Below, one piece after another: positions 19,233 to 29,238 of a DNA stretch of 64,000 nt. Where the stretch lies: the NCBI RefSeq assembly GCF_001696605.3, contig NZ_CP031716.1, positions 558,001 to 622,000 on the forward strand. The letters run 5' to 3'. The first letter of the stretch is position 1. Each line of letters begins with the position of its first letter. The position numbers were made by a program, and so were the translations under genes. This DNA comes from Acinetobacter wuhouensis (GTDB lineage Bacteria > Pseudomonadota > Gammaproteobacteria > Pseudomonadales > Moraxellaceae). The notes below the pieces were generated by a model that did not search any database, had not been told where the DNA came from, and was given only the letters and a program-made list of their open reading frames with translations.

Positions 19233-19251
19233 AATAATGATTCTTGTTTTT
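19233..19251 (-). promoter_or_regulatory. Fur box of second TonB receptor
   Basis: On the minus strand AAAAACAAGAATCATTATT matches the Fur consensus at 13 of 19 positions, with the right half intact. The flanking plus-strand sequence TGCGAATAATAATGA is identical to that at the piuA-like Fur box. Confidence 0.65.
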
Positions 19252-19599
19252 TATTGCATCTGTTTTTTATTGAAATTGTCGATGGTTTTCTCATTAAAAT
19301 TCGTCTAAATAAATTAAGGAAAAGATATTTTTAAAATAAAATATTGATATTTATTTAATTTTTTTCAAATTGAAATATTTCAAAATGTTAAAAAAAGGAT
19401 GATTCATTGATGCTGTTTTATCATTAAGTAAGTTTGTTGAAGATTCAAACAGCTTTTTAAAATGAGGTTTGAGAGAATCTGGAACAATAAAAAATAAAAT
19501 GGTTTTTTTGCTTTAAGTTATAGTTATTATTGCAAATAAATATAGCCCTGTATTAACAGGGCTATATTTAAAAAACAACTTGTTATTGATTATAGAGTC
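19252..19599. other. AT-rich gap between TonB receptor genes
   Basis: No gene is seen. The right end holds the terminator of the third receptor; the rest is AT-rich upstream sequence of the second receptor. Confidence 0.55.
19538..19569 (-). terminator. Terminator of third TonB receptor
   Basis: A perfect 14-bp stem AAATATAGCCCTGT/ACAGGGCTATATTT with an ATTA loop lies 31 bases after the receptor stop. Confidence 0.85.
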
Positions 19600-21777
19600 T
19601 TAAAAATCATAAGAAAGTGATAACCAGTAATTTCTACCTGGGAGGTAAGTACCAGACATACCAGAACCAATCACCATGTAATCATAATAAGAAGCAGGGT
19701 CACCATTAGCGTCTATATAACTACCATTCTTAGTAAAGTCTTTGTCTAACAAGTTATTTATAGCGCCTGTTACACGAATATTGTCAGAAATTGAATAATT
19801 TGCACCTAAATTAAATAAATTATAGCCTTTCAATTTATTTCCAGTCGCTTGATAAATGATGGCAGCATCACCAGAAGTTTGTTCTGTATTATAGCGTTTA
19901 CGCTCAGACTTATATTCATGTTGTAACCAAAGGTCAAATGCATTGTTGATATGCCATGTTGATGTCATATTGAATGCATTTTTAGGCACATTACTTAAAT
20001 ATGAACCTTTGTTTTCCCCTTTAGTGATTTCAGACTCCATGTAAGTATAGGCAGCTTTAACATCCCATTCTGGAATAATGCTGTACTTCAAACTGAGTTC
20101 AACACCTTTAGTCTCTGCTTCATCTGCATTGATACTTTGGGAAAATGTATCTTGTGTGATGTGTGCACCATAGCTCACACAATTTGGTCTATTTGGTGTT
20201 GTAGTAAAGGAACAGTTTAATAGGTCTGGGCCATCTGTGATTAGATTCTTAATTTTATTAAAGAAAGCAGTGGTAGTTAGGTCTAAATTACCATTGTTAT
20301 AGTTAAAGCCTAACTCATAGTTAATAGACTCTTCAGGTTTCAAATTTGGTGAACCAATTTGGAAATTTGCCCCTTGACCACTCACACCAATTACGCCGTC
20401 ATGTAGTGCTTTTGGTGAGGGTGCTTTGTATCCTGTACTTACACCACCTTTTAGCGTCCACTCATCTGATGCATTCCATACAAAATACCCACGAGGACTA
20501 AATTGACCACCAAAACCTGAATGGTCTTCGTAGCGCCCACCGAAAGTAAATGCTAAGTTATCCATAAGATGCCATTCATCTTCTGCATAAAAAGAGTAGG
20601 AATCTTTGTCAAACTTAGCCCCCATACCTGCAAGATCATCGGCAACTTCTGCTTTTTTATATTCAGCACCAACTGTTAAGGTGTGATTAGCAATAGGTGC
20701 GATAATGTGAGTATCGGCAACAAGATCAGTATTTTTTAGGTGACGATCAGCACCTGCATATGCATTTTTAGCGAATGTACCTGTTGGTATTGTTCGACCT
20801 TTGGTTTCCGTTTCAGTCTGGCTAACATAAGAGTTCCATTTACCAAAAGCGTAGTTTCCTTCATGACCGAGTGAATATTGTTCTCGGTTAAATTCTAGCT
20901 CATCTTTATATCCACGGGCGCGACTAGCAGTATCTTGAGTTCCTAGACGATCTCCAGCATTACTATACGTTTGGCTTGATTGGAAACCATCAACCCAAAA
21001 ATTATTCTGATCATTGAGTTTGAAATTAACCTTTCCACCGATATCGTAAACATCTGCTTCAGATGGGCGTGGATCACGTCCCGAAGTACTAGGAATACGC
21101 TCAGATTTTTGACGATCGAGGAAGCTACCACGTAACTGTAAACCTAAAACGTCATTAATTAATGGGCCATTCAGGACGAAGCTTGTTTTCCATGAGTCAG
21201 CTTCTTTATTATTTTCCATAACATTACCACTTAGAGTAACGTTACCACTCCACGTATCAGTCACTTTTTTTGTAATAATATTGATGACTCCACCCATAGC
21301 TTCTGAGCCATAGCGTGTAGCCATAGGGCCACGAATAACTTCAATACGTTCAATTGCTGCTAATGGCGGTAAAAAACCATTTGAAGATTCGCCAAATCCA
21401 TTTGGTGTAACATCTGATGAAGTCGTTTGACGACGACCATCAATTAAAATAAGGCTATATTCATTGCCTAATCCACGCATTTTTATATTTAAACCTGATG
21501 TTTTACCAATACCATCTCGAATATCAATACCTGGAATATCTGAAAGTAAATCTGAAATGCTTGTTGCATTTTTCTTTTCAATATCATCCTTTGTCACAAT
21601 ACTAATACTTGCAGGCGCATTTTTAATATCTTGCTCAAATCCAGATGCAGTAACCACAATCGTAGAAAGTTGATGAGATGTCGTAGTGTTTTCAGGACTG
21701 GCTGTATTTGCAAATGCTGAACTTGCAGTAATGCTCAGGATCGCAAGTGCGAGTGGGCAGAGTGGGGATGTACTCAT
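19600..21777 (-). CDS. TonB-dependent receptor of CirA/FepA type
   Basis: This outer-membrane receptor probably takes up ferric catecholates or related ferric siderophores; the ligand is inferred. From the ATG at 21777 it has 725 residues. It opens with a signal peptide ending near SAFANT and a TonB-box-like STIVVTASG. The plug then shows NAPASISIVTKDDIEKKNAT, LILIDGRRQTTSSD and the signature IERIEVIRGPMATRYGSEAM with GGVINIITKK. The barrel ends in a Phe-terminated strand (LSLSYDF). The plug resembles CirA more than the two PiuA-like neighbours, so it is not a recent copy of them. The longer frame to 21840 adds a hydrophobic lead and has no better ribosome site. A strong Fur box lies at 21843-21861. 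Confidence 0.88.
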   Translation of the reverse strand: MSTSPLCPLALAILSITASSAFANTASPENTTTSHQLSTIVVTASGFEQDIKNAPASISIVTKDDIEKKNATSISDLLSDIPGIDIRDGIGKTSGLNIKMRGLGNEYSLILIDGRRQTTSSDVTPNGFGESSNGFLPPLAAIERIEVIRGPMATRYGSEAMGGVINIITKKVTDTWSGNVTLSGNVMENNKEADSWKTSFVLNGPLINDVLGLQLRGSFLDRQKSERIPSTSGRDPRPSEADVYDIGGKVNFKLNDQNNFWVDGFQSSQTYSNAGDRLGTQDTASRARGYKDELEFNREQYSLGHEGNYAFGKWNSYVSQTETETKGRTIPTGTFAKNAYAGADRHLKNTDLVADTHIIAPIANHTLTVGAEYKKAEVADDLAGMGAKFDKDSYSFYAEDEWHLMDNLAFTFGGRYEDHSGFGGQFSPRGYFVWNASDEWTLKGGVSTGYKAPSPKALHDGVIGVSGQGANFQIGSPNLKPEESINYELGFNYNNGNLDLTTTAFFNKIKNLITDGPDLLNCSFTTTPNRPNCVSYGAHITQDTFSQSINADEAETKGVELSLKYSIIPEWDVKAAYTYMESEITKGENKGSYLSNVPKNAFNMTSTWHINNAFDLWLQHEYKSERKRYNTEQTSGDAAIIYQATGNKLKGYNLFNLGANYSISDNIRVTGAINNLLDKDFTKNGSYIDANGDPASYYDYMVIGSGMSGTYLPGRNYWLSLSYDF

Positions 21778-21842
21778 AAATAGAATTCCAAGTGGACGAG
21801 ATAAATATATGAAAATAAATAAAATATAAAAAACAAGCAAAT

Positions 21843-21861
21843 GATAATGATAAAGTTTATC
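21843..21861 (-). promoter_or_regulatory. Strong Fur box of third TonB receptor
   Basis: The plus-strand GATAATGATAAAGTTTATC matches the Fur consensus at 16 of 19 positions and sits in a larger palindrome (GCAAATGATA...TATCGTTTGC), 66 bases before the receptor start. Confidence 0.88.
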
Positions 21862-21967
21862 GTTTGCAATAAGAAATATACAAAAATGAGTAATTATTCT
21901 AAAACATTGAAAAAAATAATAATGACTAGAAAGCTAAGAAAAAAAACGATAGTTTCGTTATCCTGTT

Positions 21968-21996
21968 TTGTATATCCTTTAATGTTGTCATATAAT
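21968..21996 (+). promoter_or_regulatory. tig promoter
   Basis: TTGTAT (21968-21973) is separated by 17 bases from a perfect TATAAT (21991-21996), 49 bases before the trigger-factor ATG. Confidence 0.7.
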
Positions 21997-22044
21997 GTGG
22001 CACTTTTTAAAAAACTGTAATTACTAAATTCTATCGAGGAAGCC

Positions 22045-23376
22045 ATGCAAGTAACTTCTGAAGCGGTTTCGGGCGTTGCCCGTCGTTTAAATGTATCTGT
22101 ACCGACGAGCCGTGTGAACGCGCAATTTGAAGCTCGCTTAAAACGCACTGCTAAAACTGCGAAAATCAATGGTTTCCGTCCAGGTAAAGTGCCATTAGAC
22201 GTTGTACGTCGCGAATATGGTGCGGGTATTTATCAAGAAGTAGTGAACGATGTAATTCGTGACACTGTTTTTGAAGCGATTCAACAAGAAAAAATCAACG
22301 CTGTTGGTATGCCGAATATCGACAAAGTTGAAAACAAAGATGATACTTTAGTTTATCAAGCAACTGTAGAAGTTTACCCTGAAGTTGAAGTTAAATTTGA
22401 CGGTCTTGAAGTAACACGTAAATCATCTGAAGTGAATGACAAAGATGTAGACGTAATGCTTGAAAACCTTCAAAAGCAACGTGCTGAATGGACTGAAACT
22501 AAAGGCATGGCTAAAAAAGACATGCAAGTAACTTTCGATTTCGAAGGTACTGTTGATGGTGAGAAGTTTGAAGGCGGCGCTGCTGAAGACTTTAAACTTG
22601 TATTAGGTTCTGGTCGTATGATCCCTGGCTTCGAAGACGGTATCGTTGGTATGAAGAAAGGCGAAGAGAAAGTTATCGACGTAACTTTCCCAGAAGACTA
22701 CCAAGCTGAAAACCTTGCAGGTAAAGCTGCTCAATTCAAAATCACTGTGAAGCTTGTTGAAAAACAAAAACTTCCTGAAATTGATGCTGAATTCTTAAAA
22801 ATCTTTGGTTTAACTGAAGAAGAAGGCGTTGAAAAATTAAAAGCTGACGTTCGTAAAAACATGGAACGTGAAGTGAAAAACGGTCTTCGTAACCAAGTGA
22901 AAGGTGCAACTTTTGATGCGCTTGTTGCTGCGAACGAAGTTGAAGTTCCTGAGTCTATGTTAGCTCAAGAAATTGACCGTCAACGTCAACAAATGATTCA
23001 ACAATTCACTCAACAGTTTGGTGCTCAAGGTGCAAAAGCATTTGACAGCAGCATGCTTCCAGATGAATTGTTCAAAGAGCAAGCTGAAAAATCAGTTAAA
23101 CTTGGCATTTTAGTAAGCAAAGTATTAGCTGATGCTAAACTAGAAGTTGATCAAGCTCTAGTTGAAGCTTATATCGAAGATATGGCTTCTTCTTATGAAG
23201 ATCCAACTGAAGTGATCGAATACTTCAAAAATGACAAACAACAACGTGCTCAAATCGAAGGCGTTGTGTTAGAAGATCAAGTGGTTGATCACATTCTTGC
23301 TGCTGCAAAAGTGACTGACGAAGCTGTAAGCTACCAAGATTTGTTAAAAGAACAACAAGCGCGTCAACAAGGCTAA
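22045..23376 (+). CDS. tig: Trigger factor
   Basis: Trigger factor is the ribosome-bound chaperone and peptidyl-prolyl isomerase that first meets nascent chains. The 443-residue product has the N-terminal ribosome-docking signature [17 protein letters not shown] (about residues 45-60). The FKBP-type domain follows ([36 protein letters not shown]), then the C-terminal helical arms. AGGAAG lies just upstream of the ATG. It starts the conserved tig-clpP-clpX order and ends at its own terminator, so clpP is also transcribed separately. Confidence 0.98.
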   Translation: MQVTSEAVSGVARRLNVSVPTSRVNAQFEARLKRTAKTAKINGFRPGKVPLDVVRREYGAGIYQEVVNDVIRDTVFEAIQQEKINAVGMPNIDKVENKDDTLVYQATVEVYPEVEVKFDGLEVTRKSSEVNDKDVDVMLENLQKQRAEWTETKGMAKKDMQVTFDFEGTVDGEKFEGGAAEDFKLVLGSGRMIPGFEDGIVGMKKGEEKVIDVTFPEDYQAENLAGKAAQFKITVKLVEKQKLPEIDAEFLKIFGLTEEEGVEKLKADVRKNMEREVKNGLRNQVKGATFDALVAANEVEVPESMLAQEIDRQRQQMIQQFTQQFGAQGAKAFDSSMLPDELFKEQAEKSVKLGILVSKVLADAKLEVDQALVEAYIEDMASSYEDPTEVIEYFKNDKQQRAQIEGVVLEDQVVDHILAAAKVTDEAVSYQDLLKEQQARQQG

Positions 23377-23388
23377 GTTGTTTGATTT

Positions 23389-23415
23389 AAAAAAGGCGCT
23401 TCGGCGCCTTTTTTT
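23389..23415 (+). terminator. Terminator of tig
   Basis: The stem AAAAAGGCGC/GCGCCTTTTT with a TTCG tetraloop is followed by seven T residues, 13 bases after the tig stop. Confidence 0.92.
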
Positions 23416-23563
23416 ATGAAGTTGTAAATAAATTATTCGATTCATTCACAATACTTATGCAAAAAATATCTGATATTTAGTTGGGAATATTTTGCATTTT
23501 CAGCAATTATCCCGCATATTGTGAACATGAGTGCAGTTACAAGAATTCAGGAATAAATAACAT

Positions 23564-24175
23564 ATGTATGTTCCATCAATTGAAAACGCTTTAGTGCCAA
23601 TGGTCGTTGAACAATCTTCTCGTGGTGAGCGTTCTTTCGATATTTTTTCACGTCTTTTACGTGAGCGTGTGATTTTTTTAACAGGTGAAGTTGAAGACAA
23701 CATGGCCAACCTTATCGTTGCGCAAATGTTGTTTTTAGAAGCTGAAAATCCTGATAAAGATATTCATTTATATATCAACTCACCAGGTGGTTCGGTGACT
23801 GCGGGTATGGCGATTTACGATACCATGCAATTCATTAAGCCAGATGTTGTGACGTATTGTATGGGTCAAGCAGCATCTATGGGTGCATTCTTATTGAATG
23901 CGGGTGCAAAAGGTAAGCGTTACTGTCTTGAAAATGCACGTGTTATGATTCACCAACCATTAGGTGGTTTCCGTGGTCAAGCATCTGATATTGAAATTCA
24001 TGCACGTGAAATTTTATTTATCAAAGAACGTTTAAATCGTTTGATGGCTGAACACAGTGGTCAAGATTATGAGCGTGTTGCAAAAGATACAGATCGTGAT
24101 AATTTCATGACAGCGCAACAAGCCAAAGAATATGGTTTAGTGGATCAGGTGTTAAGCAAACGCCCTCAAGACTAA
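23564..24175 (+). CDS. clpP: ATP-dependent Clp protease proteolytic subunit
   Basis: ClpP forms the tetradecameric serine-peptidase barrel that degrades proteins unfolded by ClpX or ClpA. The 203-residue product has the catalytic triad visible as Ser105 in GQAASMGAF, His130 in MIHQP and Asp179 in DTDRDNF. It also has the substrate-binding [19 protein letters not shown] block. The start at ATG 23564 gives the normal short propeptide ([12 protein letters not shown]). It lies 36 bp before clpX, with which it is probably co-transcribed, and is separated from tig by a terminator. Confidence 0.98.
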   Translation: MYVPSIENALVPMVVEQSSRGERSFDIFSRLLRERVIFLTGEVEDNMANLIVAQMLFLEAENPDKDIHLYINSPGGSVTAGMAIYDTMQFIKPDVVTYCMGQAASMGAFLLNAGAKGKRYCLENARVMIHQPLGGFRGQASDIEIHAREILFIKERLNRLMAEHSGQDYERVAKDTDRDNFMTAQQAKEYGLVDQVLSKRPQD

Positions 24176-24211
24176 ACATTTAAAGATAAGATTTAAGAAT
24201 TTGGAGTGAAA

Positions 24212-25522
24212 ATGTCCGATCTTCCTCAAGGACAAAAGCATTGTTCATTTTGCGGTAAAACGCAGTCTGAAGTCGGTAAGCTGATTGCAGGCGAGGACGC
24301 GTATATTTGTAATGAATGCGTGGACGTATGCTTAGACTTAGTTCAAACAAGTCAGCAAGTGGAAACTGGTGATTGGGCATCACGTCCGTTACCAAAACCA
24401 CATGAAATTCGTGCGGCTTTGGATCAGTATGTTATTGGTCAAGACACTGCGAAAAAAACATTGTCTGTGGCAGTGTATAACCATTACAAGCGCTTAAAAG
24501 TCACTCAATCTGCAAATAAACCTAAAGATGCAATTGAACTTGCGAAGAGTAATATTTTGCTGATTGGACCAACAGGTTCAGGTAAAACATTGCTTGCACA
24601 AACGCTTGCACGCTTGCTTGATGTGCCTTTTGCGATGGCAGATGCGACGACATTAACTGAAGCGGGTTATGTCGGTGAAGATGTTGAAAACATCATTCAA
24701 AAGCTGTTGCAAAAAGCGGATTATGATGTAGAAAAGGCACAAAAGGGCATTATCTACATTGATGAAATTGACAAGATTACGCGTAAATCTGAAAATCCAT
24801 CAATCACTCGTGATGTGTCTGGTGAAGGTGTACAACAAGCATTGTTAAAAATGATTGAAGGTACAGTTGCATCAATTCCTCCTCAAGGCGGTCGTAAGCA
24901 TCCACAGCAAGAGTTTATTCAAGTCGATACTTCGAATATTTTGTTTATTTGTGGTGGTGCTTTCGCAGGTTTAGAGAAAGTTGTTCAACAGCGCCAAGAA
25001 AAAGGCGGTATTGGTTTTACTGCTGCTGTGAAGAATAAAGATGATACCAAGAAAGTATCTGAATTGTTCCGTCAGGTTGAAGCGACTGACCTTGTTAAAT
25101 TTGGTTTAATTCCAGAGTTTATTGGTCGTTTGCCCGTGATTGCGACACTTGAAGAACTTGATGAAGAAGCTTTAATGCAAATTTTGACTGAACCAAAAAA
25201 TGCTTTAACGCGTCAATATCAGTATCTCTTCGAGATGGAAAATGTCGATCTTTTATTTGAAGATTCTGCATTGCGTGCGGTTGCGAAAAAGGCGCTTGAA
25301 CGTAATACAGGTGCGCGTGGTCTACGTTCGATTCTGGAAAATGTATTGCTTGAAACCATGTATGACTTACCAAGCCGTACAGACGTGGGCACAGTTGTGA
25401 TTAATGAAGCTGTGATCAATGATAAAGCAGAACCTGAGTTTAGAGCAGAACGTCAACCAAAGCAGGATGATGTTGAAGTTGAAAAAGTGGATTTAAAAGT
25501 ACTTGATACAAAATCAGCTTAA
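24212..25522 (+). CDS. clpX: ATP-dependent Clp protease ATP-binding subunit ClpX
   Basis: ClpX is the AAA+ unfoldase that recognises degradation tags and feeds ClpP. The 436-residue product begins with a C4 zinc finger (Cys11, Cys14, Cys33, Cys36). It is followed by Walker [13 protein letters not shown], Walker [11 protein letters not shown], the GYVGEDVE pore loop and the sensor-2 region [11 protein letters not shown] use ATG 24212, with TTGGAG 5 bases upstream; a GTG two codons earlier is also possible. The operon ends at a terminator 39 bases downstream. Confidence 0.98.
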   Translation: MSDLPQGQKHCSFCGKTQSEVGKLIAGEDAYICNECVDVCLDLVQTSQQVETGDWASRPLPKPHEIRAALDQYVIGQDTAKKTLSVAVYNHYKRLKVTQSANKPKDAIELAKSNILLIGPTGSGKTLLAQTLARLLDVPFAMADATTLTEAGYVGEDVENIIQKLLQKADYDVEKAQKGIIYIDEIDKITRKSENPSITRDVSGEGVQQALLKMIEGTVASIPPQGGRKHPQQEFIQVDTSNILFICGGAFAGLEKVVQQRQEKGGIGFTAAVKNKDDTKKVSELFRQVEATDLVKFGLIPEFIGRLPVIATLEELDEEALMQILTEPKNALTRQYQYLFEMENVDLLFEDSALRAVAKKALERNTGARGLRSILENVLLETMYDLPSRTDVGTVVINEAVINDKAEPEFRAERQPKQDDVEVEKVDLKVLDTKSA

Positions 25523-25560
25523 ATGCTGGTTTTGATTGAATTGACTTTGCAATTCATCTG

Positions 25561-25597
25561 AAACGTGTAATTAGCTTGACTATTTACACGTTTTTTT
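25561..25597 (+). terminator. Terminator of clpPX
   Basis: The 10-bp stem AAACGTGTAA/TTACACGTTT is followed by a run of T residues. Confidence 0.85.
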
Positions 25598-25703
25598 ATT
25601 TTTAAAAAGTCATTGAAATGTTAAGCTGACTGTGGAAAATAGTGTTTATTCAAATTATTTTTATTAAATAACGAAAATAAAAAATACGCGGTGAGGGAAA
25701 ATC

Positions 25704-26453
25704 ATGCGTTACTTAGGTCTAATCATTTTGGTCAGTTGTGGGTTAACAGCTTGCCAAAGTCATAAAGCAATTGAACAGCAATCCACGAAAGTTGTATCAA
25801 CTTTAAATCCGATTGATTTTAAAAAAGAAGATTCATTTGTTCATGAAAAACTGGATCAATATAAAGTAGGTGGTTTTTCAGTTGGCTCTTGGGTAAATCA
25901 AACCCCAGGACAATATTTTAAACTGGTTAAACCTCAAAGTGCTCAAGCTGCTGTGGTTTATTTTTATCGTGCAGATAGTAAATGGAATCGCCAGGAAATT
26001 ATTCCCACAAACTTCTTTTTAAATGGAAAACGTATTCCAAGTTTGATTAGTAATCATTATTACTGGATTGAGCTTGCACCAGGGGATTATAAGTTAAGTC
26101 TGAGTCGCCCTCTGGCTGTTTTCCATTTCCAAAAGCCTAAAGTTGCCTATTTTACTGTTGAAGAGGGTGGGCAGTATTTTGTGAAATATGAAGAAGAAAA
26201 ATTCCGTGGTGGTCCAAATGGTGAAGCAGGTTTATTGCGTGTTGGACCTTTGATGCAAATGCCAACTCGTCAAGGTTTAAAAGAAATAGCGATGACTCAA
26301 CTTAAATCACCAGGCTTAAACTTTGTTGCTGAAGTGACTGCTGATGGGCGTGTGCTTAAACCGAAACAAGAAATTAAAGGTGAAGCATACAAAGTCAGTG
26401 ATGATGTGCATTTGGCGACACCATTTAAATTATGGAACCCAATGACTTGGTGA
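25704..26453 (+). CDS. DUF2846-like lipoprotein
   Basis: This is a predicted lipoprotein of unknown function. The N-terminus MRYLGLIILVSCGLTACQSH is a signal peptide ending in a lipobox (LTAC). The middle (about residues 75-165) resembles the DUF2846 family: AAVVYFYRADSKWNRQE, IELAPGDYKLSLSRP and FTVEEGGQYFVKYEEE, a beta-rich pattern. It has 249 residues. It stands alone between clpX and a convergent gene, with a bidirectional terminator just after it. The family assignment is by pattern and is not certain. Confidence 0.75.
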   Translation: MRYLGLIILVSCGLTACQSHKAIEQQSTKVVSTLNPIDFKKEDSFVHEKLDQYKVGGFSVGSWVNQTPGQYFKLVKPQSAQAAVVYFYRADSKWNRQEIIPTNFFLNGKRIPSLISNHYYWIELAPGDYKLSLSRPLAVFHFQKPKVAYFTVEEGGQYFVKYEEEKFRGGPNGEAGLLRVGPLMQMPTRQGLKEIAMTQLKSPGLNFVAEVTADGRVLKPKQEIKGEAYKVSDDVHLATPFKLWNPMTW

Positions 26454-26465
26454 TGTGTTGAATAT

Positions 26466-26494
26466 AAAAAAAGAGAGCGTAGCTCTCTTTTTTT
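26466..26494. terminator. Bidirectional terminator between convergent genes
   Basis: The A7-GAGAGC stem, a GTA loop and the GCTCTC-T7 stem are symmetric and serve the lipoprotein gene on the plus strand and the DUF2059 gene on the minus strand. Confidence 0.9.
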
Positions 26495-26498
26495 ATAT

Positions 26499-27032
26499 TT
26501 ATTTGTTCTCGGCAGCTTTTTTTAACGTATCTAGTTTTTTATTAATTTCCTTAAAATCAGCTGCTGTTGTCTGCATACTCGACATCAATTTTGTATTCAT
26601 AAGTGCCATGGTTTCTTGAGCGACTTGTGGTGTTTTTTTCAGAATAGATTGCCCTACGGTACTCGAATAAAAGTCGATTTGTGCTTGAATTTCTTCTGCG
26701 CTGTAAACCTCTTTATAAATTTTTTGATAAAGTGGTTTCATTTGATCCCAAGACACGGTCTTCTGGCTTTGAGTATAAAGTTTATCGGAAAGTTCATTGG
26801 CAACGATTTGTTCTTGTGGACTGAGCTGATCTTTCTTTACCGTCATTTTGACAATTTGATATGCCTGTTGATCTAACTGAGGGCGGATTTTTTGTATGGT
26901 CTCTTGCAAAAGTGTATCAAGATTCATGACATTGAGAAGTTGTTGTATTTGTTGATCAGATGCAGGTGCTGCAAAAGTTAGATTTGCTGTCAGACATGAA
27001 CCGATTAAAAAAAGCTGTGGCAATAATTTCAT
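26499..27032 (-). CDS. Secreted DUF2059-domain protein (copy 1)
   Basis: This is a predicted periplasmic protein of unknown function. It has 177 residues with a signal peptide (cleavage likely after LTFAAP). The DUF2059-like core is seen as YSAEEIQAQIDFYSSTVGQS followed by a KxP segment, a helical pattern in the second half. It is 48 bp after a second protein of the same family on the same strand. The two share the EEIQAQIxFxSxxxGQSI block but are otherwise diverged, so the duplication is old. Confidence 0.72.
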   Translation of the reverse strand: MKLLPQLFLIGSCLTANLTFAAPASDQQIQQLLNVMNLDTLLQETIQKIRPQLDQQAYQIVKMTVKKDQLSPQEQIVANELSDKLYTQSQKTVSWDQMKPLYQKIYKEVYSAEEIQAQIDFYSSTVGQSILKKTPQVAQETMALMNTKLMSSMQTTAADFKEINKKLDTLKKAAENK

Positions 27033-27080
27033 AAAATACCTGAGTGATTGAACGTCATCTTGATTGAATTTACAAAGGTC

Positions 27081-27629
27081 TTAAGGTTGAGTTGGGAGAA
27101 TTGGTTTGAGTATGGCTTCCATTTTGGCTTTGAGTACTTTTTGGTTTTCAGGTTTGAGCATTTGTTTCTGAGAGAATAAGGTTGTTTCCTGTAATATCTC
27201 AGTCATTAAACTATTCGTTTTATTATTGATGGATTGTCCGAGTGGCGTGCTTAAAAAAGCAATGTTGGCTTGGACTTCTTCTTCAGTAAAAGTCTTTTTG
27301 AACAATGCTTTAAACATATTTGTAAATTCAGGATTGGTGACGAGATTTTGCTGTACTTCTGTATATAGCGCACTGATTTGTAAGACTGCATTTTGCTGTT
27401 CAATATTCAGTGTCTGAGCACCTGTAATTTGACGGACAAGGTCTTCAGCTTGCTCATCAAAGTAAGGTTGCATATCTCGAGTACTTTGTTTAAAAATTTC
27501 TGAGATATTAGAAAGTTGTATAAGTTTATCGACACTTTTATCGGTCGCAACTGTCGCAAAAGCCGTAGATTGAATTCCCCAGATGAAACATGTAAACAGC
27601 ATTGGTGCTAAGATTCGTGTTATTTTCAT
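27081..27629 (-). CDS. Secreted DUF2059-domain protein (copy 2)
   Basis: This is a predicted periplasmic protein of unknown function and a tandem paralogue of the downstream gene. It has 182 residues with a signal peptide (cleavage near TAFATV) and the DUF2059-like FTEEEVQANIAFLSTPLGQS block around residues 115-135. The fumA terminator lies between it and fumA, so it probably has its own promoter, although some readthrough is possible. Confidence 0.72.
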   Translation of the reverse strand: MKITRILAPMLFTCFIWGIQSTAFATVATDKSVDKLIQLSNISEIFKQSTRDMQPYFDEQAEDLVRQITGAQTLNIEQQNAVLQISALYTEVQQNLVTNPEFTNMFKALFKKTFTEEEVQANIAFLSTPLGQSINNKTNSLMTEILQETTLFSQKQMLKPENQKVLKAKMEAILKPILPTQP

Positions 27630-27644
27630 TATTCAACTCAAAAT

Positions 27645-27675
27645 AAAAAAGCACCCTAATCATAGGATGCTTTTT
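27645..27675 (-). terminator. Terminator of fumA
   Basis: Stem pairing around GCACCCTA/TAGGATGC flanked by A and T runs lies about 37 bases after the fumA stop on the minus strand. Confidence 0.8.
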
Positions 27676-27711
27676 CATTAAGATACAAGTTGTATCTTTC
27701 TAAATCTCGGG

Positions 27712-29238
27712 TTAGTTCGCAGTAGCATCAACCACTGGAATTTTTCCAATTTTTGCTTGCCAGATTTTAGGTGCAATGGCGTGGATAGATGTACCATTGA
27801 CATCCACAGCAACAGATACAGGCATGTCTTGTACTTTGAATTTGTAAATAGCTTCCATACCCAAGTCAGCAAATGCAACGACTTTAGCTTCACGGATTGC
27901 TTTAGATACAAGGTAAGCCGCACCACCTACAGCCATCAAATAAGTTGCTTTGTTGTCTTTGATTGCTTCAACCGCAGCAGGACCACGATCCGCTTTACCA
28001 ATCATACCGAACATACCGGTTGCTTCTAAGACTTGGCGAGTGAACTTATCCATACGTGTTGCAGTCGTAGGACCAGCAGGACCAACAACTTCATCACCCA
28101 CAGGATCTACTGGACCAACGTAGTAAATAAATTTACCTTTAAGGTCGACAGGAAGCTGTTCACCTTTATTCAACATATCAACCATACGTTTGTGCGCAGC
28201 GTCACGACCTGTATAGATTGTTCCGTTTAAAAGCAATGTATCACCTGGTTGCCAAGTGTTCATTTCTTCTTGAGTGATGTTGTCTAGGTCAACACGTTTA
28301 GATTGTGAAGAATCCCAAGTCACTTCAGGATAGTCAGAAAGTTTAGGTGCTTGAATGTGTGCAACGCCTGAACCATCTAATTGGAAATGAGCGTGACGAG
28401 TTGCAGCACAGTTCGGGATCATACCGACTGGTTTACCCGCAGCGTGGCAAGGGTAGTCTTTGATTTTAATATCAAGAACTGTGGTTAAACCACCAAGACC
28501 TTGCGCACCAATACCCAGCGCATTCACTTTTTCGAAGATTTCAATACGAAGTTCTTCAAGTTTGCTTTGTGGACCACGGCGAAGTAATTCGTCCATATCC
28601 AACTCTTCCATCAATGCTTCTTTAGCAAGCATCATGGCCTTTTCAGCAGTACCACCAATACCGATACCCAACATACCAGGCGGACACCAACCTGCACCCA
28701 TTGTTGGAACAGTTTTAAGTACCCAATCCACGATTGAATCTGATGGGTTTAACATAGCAAGTTTAGATTTGTTTTCTGAACCGCCACCCTTAGCTGCAAC
28801 AGTAATATCTACTTTGTTACCAGGAACAAGTTTGTGATAAATCACAGCAGGGGTGTTGTCTTTGGTATTCTTACGACCAAATGCAGGATCAGCAAGAACC
28901 GATGCACGTAGAATATTTGAATTTTCTAGGTAGCCTTGGCGTACACCTTCGTTAATCGCATCGTCTAAGCTCATGGTTAAATCAAATTTAACATCCATGC
29001 CCACTTCAACGAATACGTTCACAATACCAGTATCTTGACAGATTGGACGATGACCTTCTGCACACATACGTGAGTTAATTAAGATTTGTGCAATTGCATC
29101 CTTGGCAGCTTTGTTCTCTTCACGATCATAAGCACGGCTCATCGCTTGGATGAAGTCTTGTGGGTGATAGTAAGAAATGAACTGAAGCGCATCCTTGACC
29201 GATGTGATCAAGTCATCTTGCTTGATAATAGTTGTCAT
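27712..29238 (-). CDS. fumA: Class I (iron-sulfur) fumarate hydratase
   Basis: This enzyme interconverts fumarate and malate in the TCA cycle using a labile [4Fe-4S] cluster. The 508-residue product spans both halves of the class I enzyme. Conserved cysteines are Cys67 in RPICQDTG, Cys185 in GWCPPGM and Cys277 in MIPNCAATRH, probably the cluster ligands. The C-terminal beta domain contains YYVGPVDPVGDEVVGPAGPT and KADRGPAAVE. Such enzymes are oxygen- and iron-sensitive, so many bacteria also keep a class II FumC. None is in this window. A TATAAT box (rc at 29279-29284) lies about 40 bases upstream. Confidence 0.96.
   Translation of the reverse strand: MTTIIKQDDLITSVKDALQFISYYHPQDFIQAMSRAYDREENKAAKDAIAQILINSRMCAEGHRPICQDTGIVNVFVEVGMDVKFDLTMSLDDAINEGVRQGYLENSNILRASVLADPAFGRKNTKDNTPAVIYHKLVPGNKVDITVAAKGGGSENKSKLAMLNPSDSIVDWVLKTVPTMGAGWCPPGMLGIGIGGTAEKAMMLAKEALMEELDMDELLRRGPQSKLEELRIEIFEKVNALGIGAQGLGGLTTVLDIKIKDYPCHAAGKPVGMIPNCAATRHAHFQLDGSGVAHIQAPKLSDYPEVTWDSSQSKRVDLDNITQEEMNTWQPGDTLLLNGTIYTGRDAAHKRMVDMLNKGEQLPVDLKGKFIYYVGPVDPVGDEVVGPAGPTTATRMDKFTRQVLEATGMFGMIGKADRGPAAVEAIKDNKATYLMAVGGAAYLVSKAIREAKVVAFADLGMEAIYKFKVQDMPVSVAVDVNGTSIHAIAPKIWQAKIGKIPVVDATAN

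Noticed and set aside
14311..21777. Idea that the three TonB receptors are a recent tandem triplication
   Set aside because: Only the first two share N-terminal sequence; the third has a different plug type, so a single triplication does not fit.
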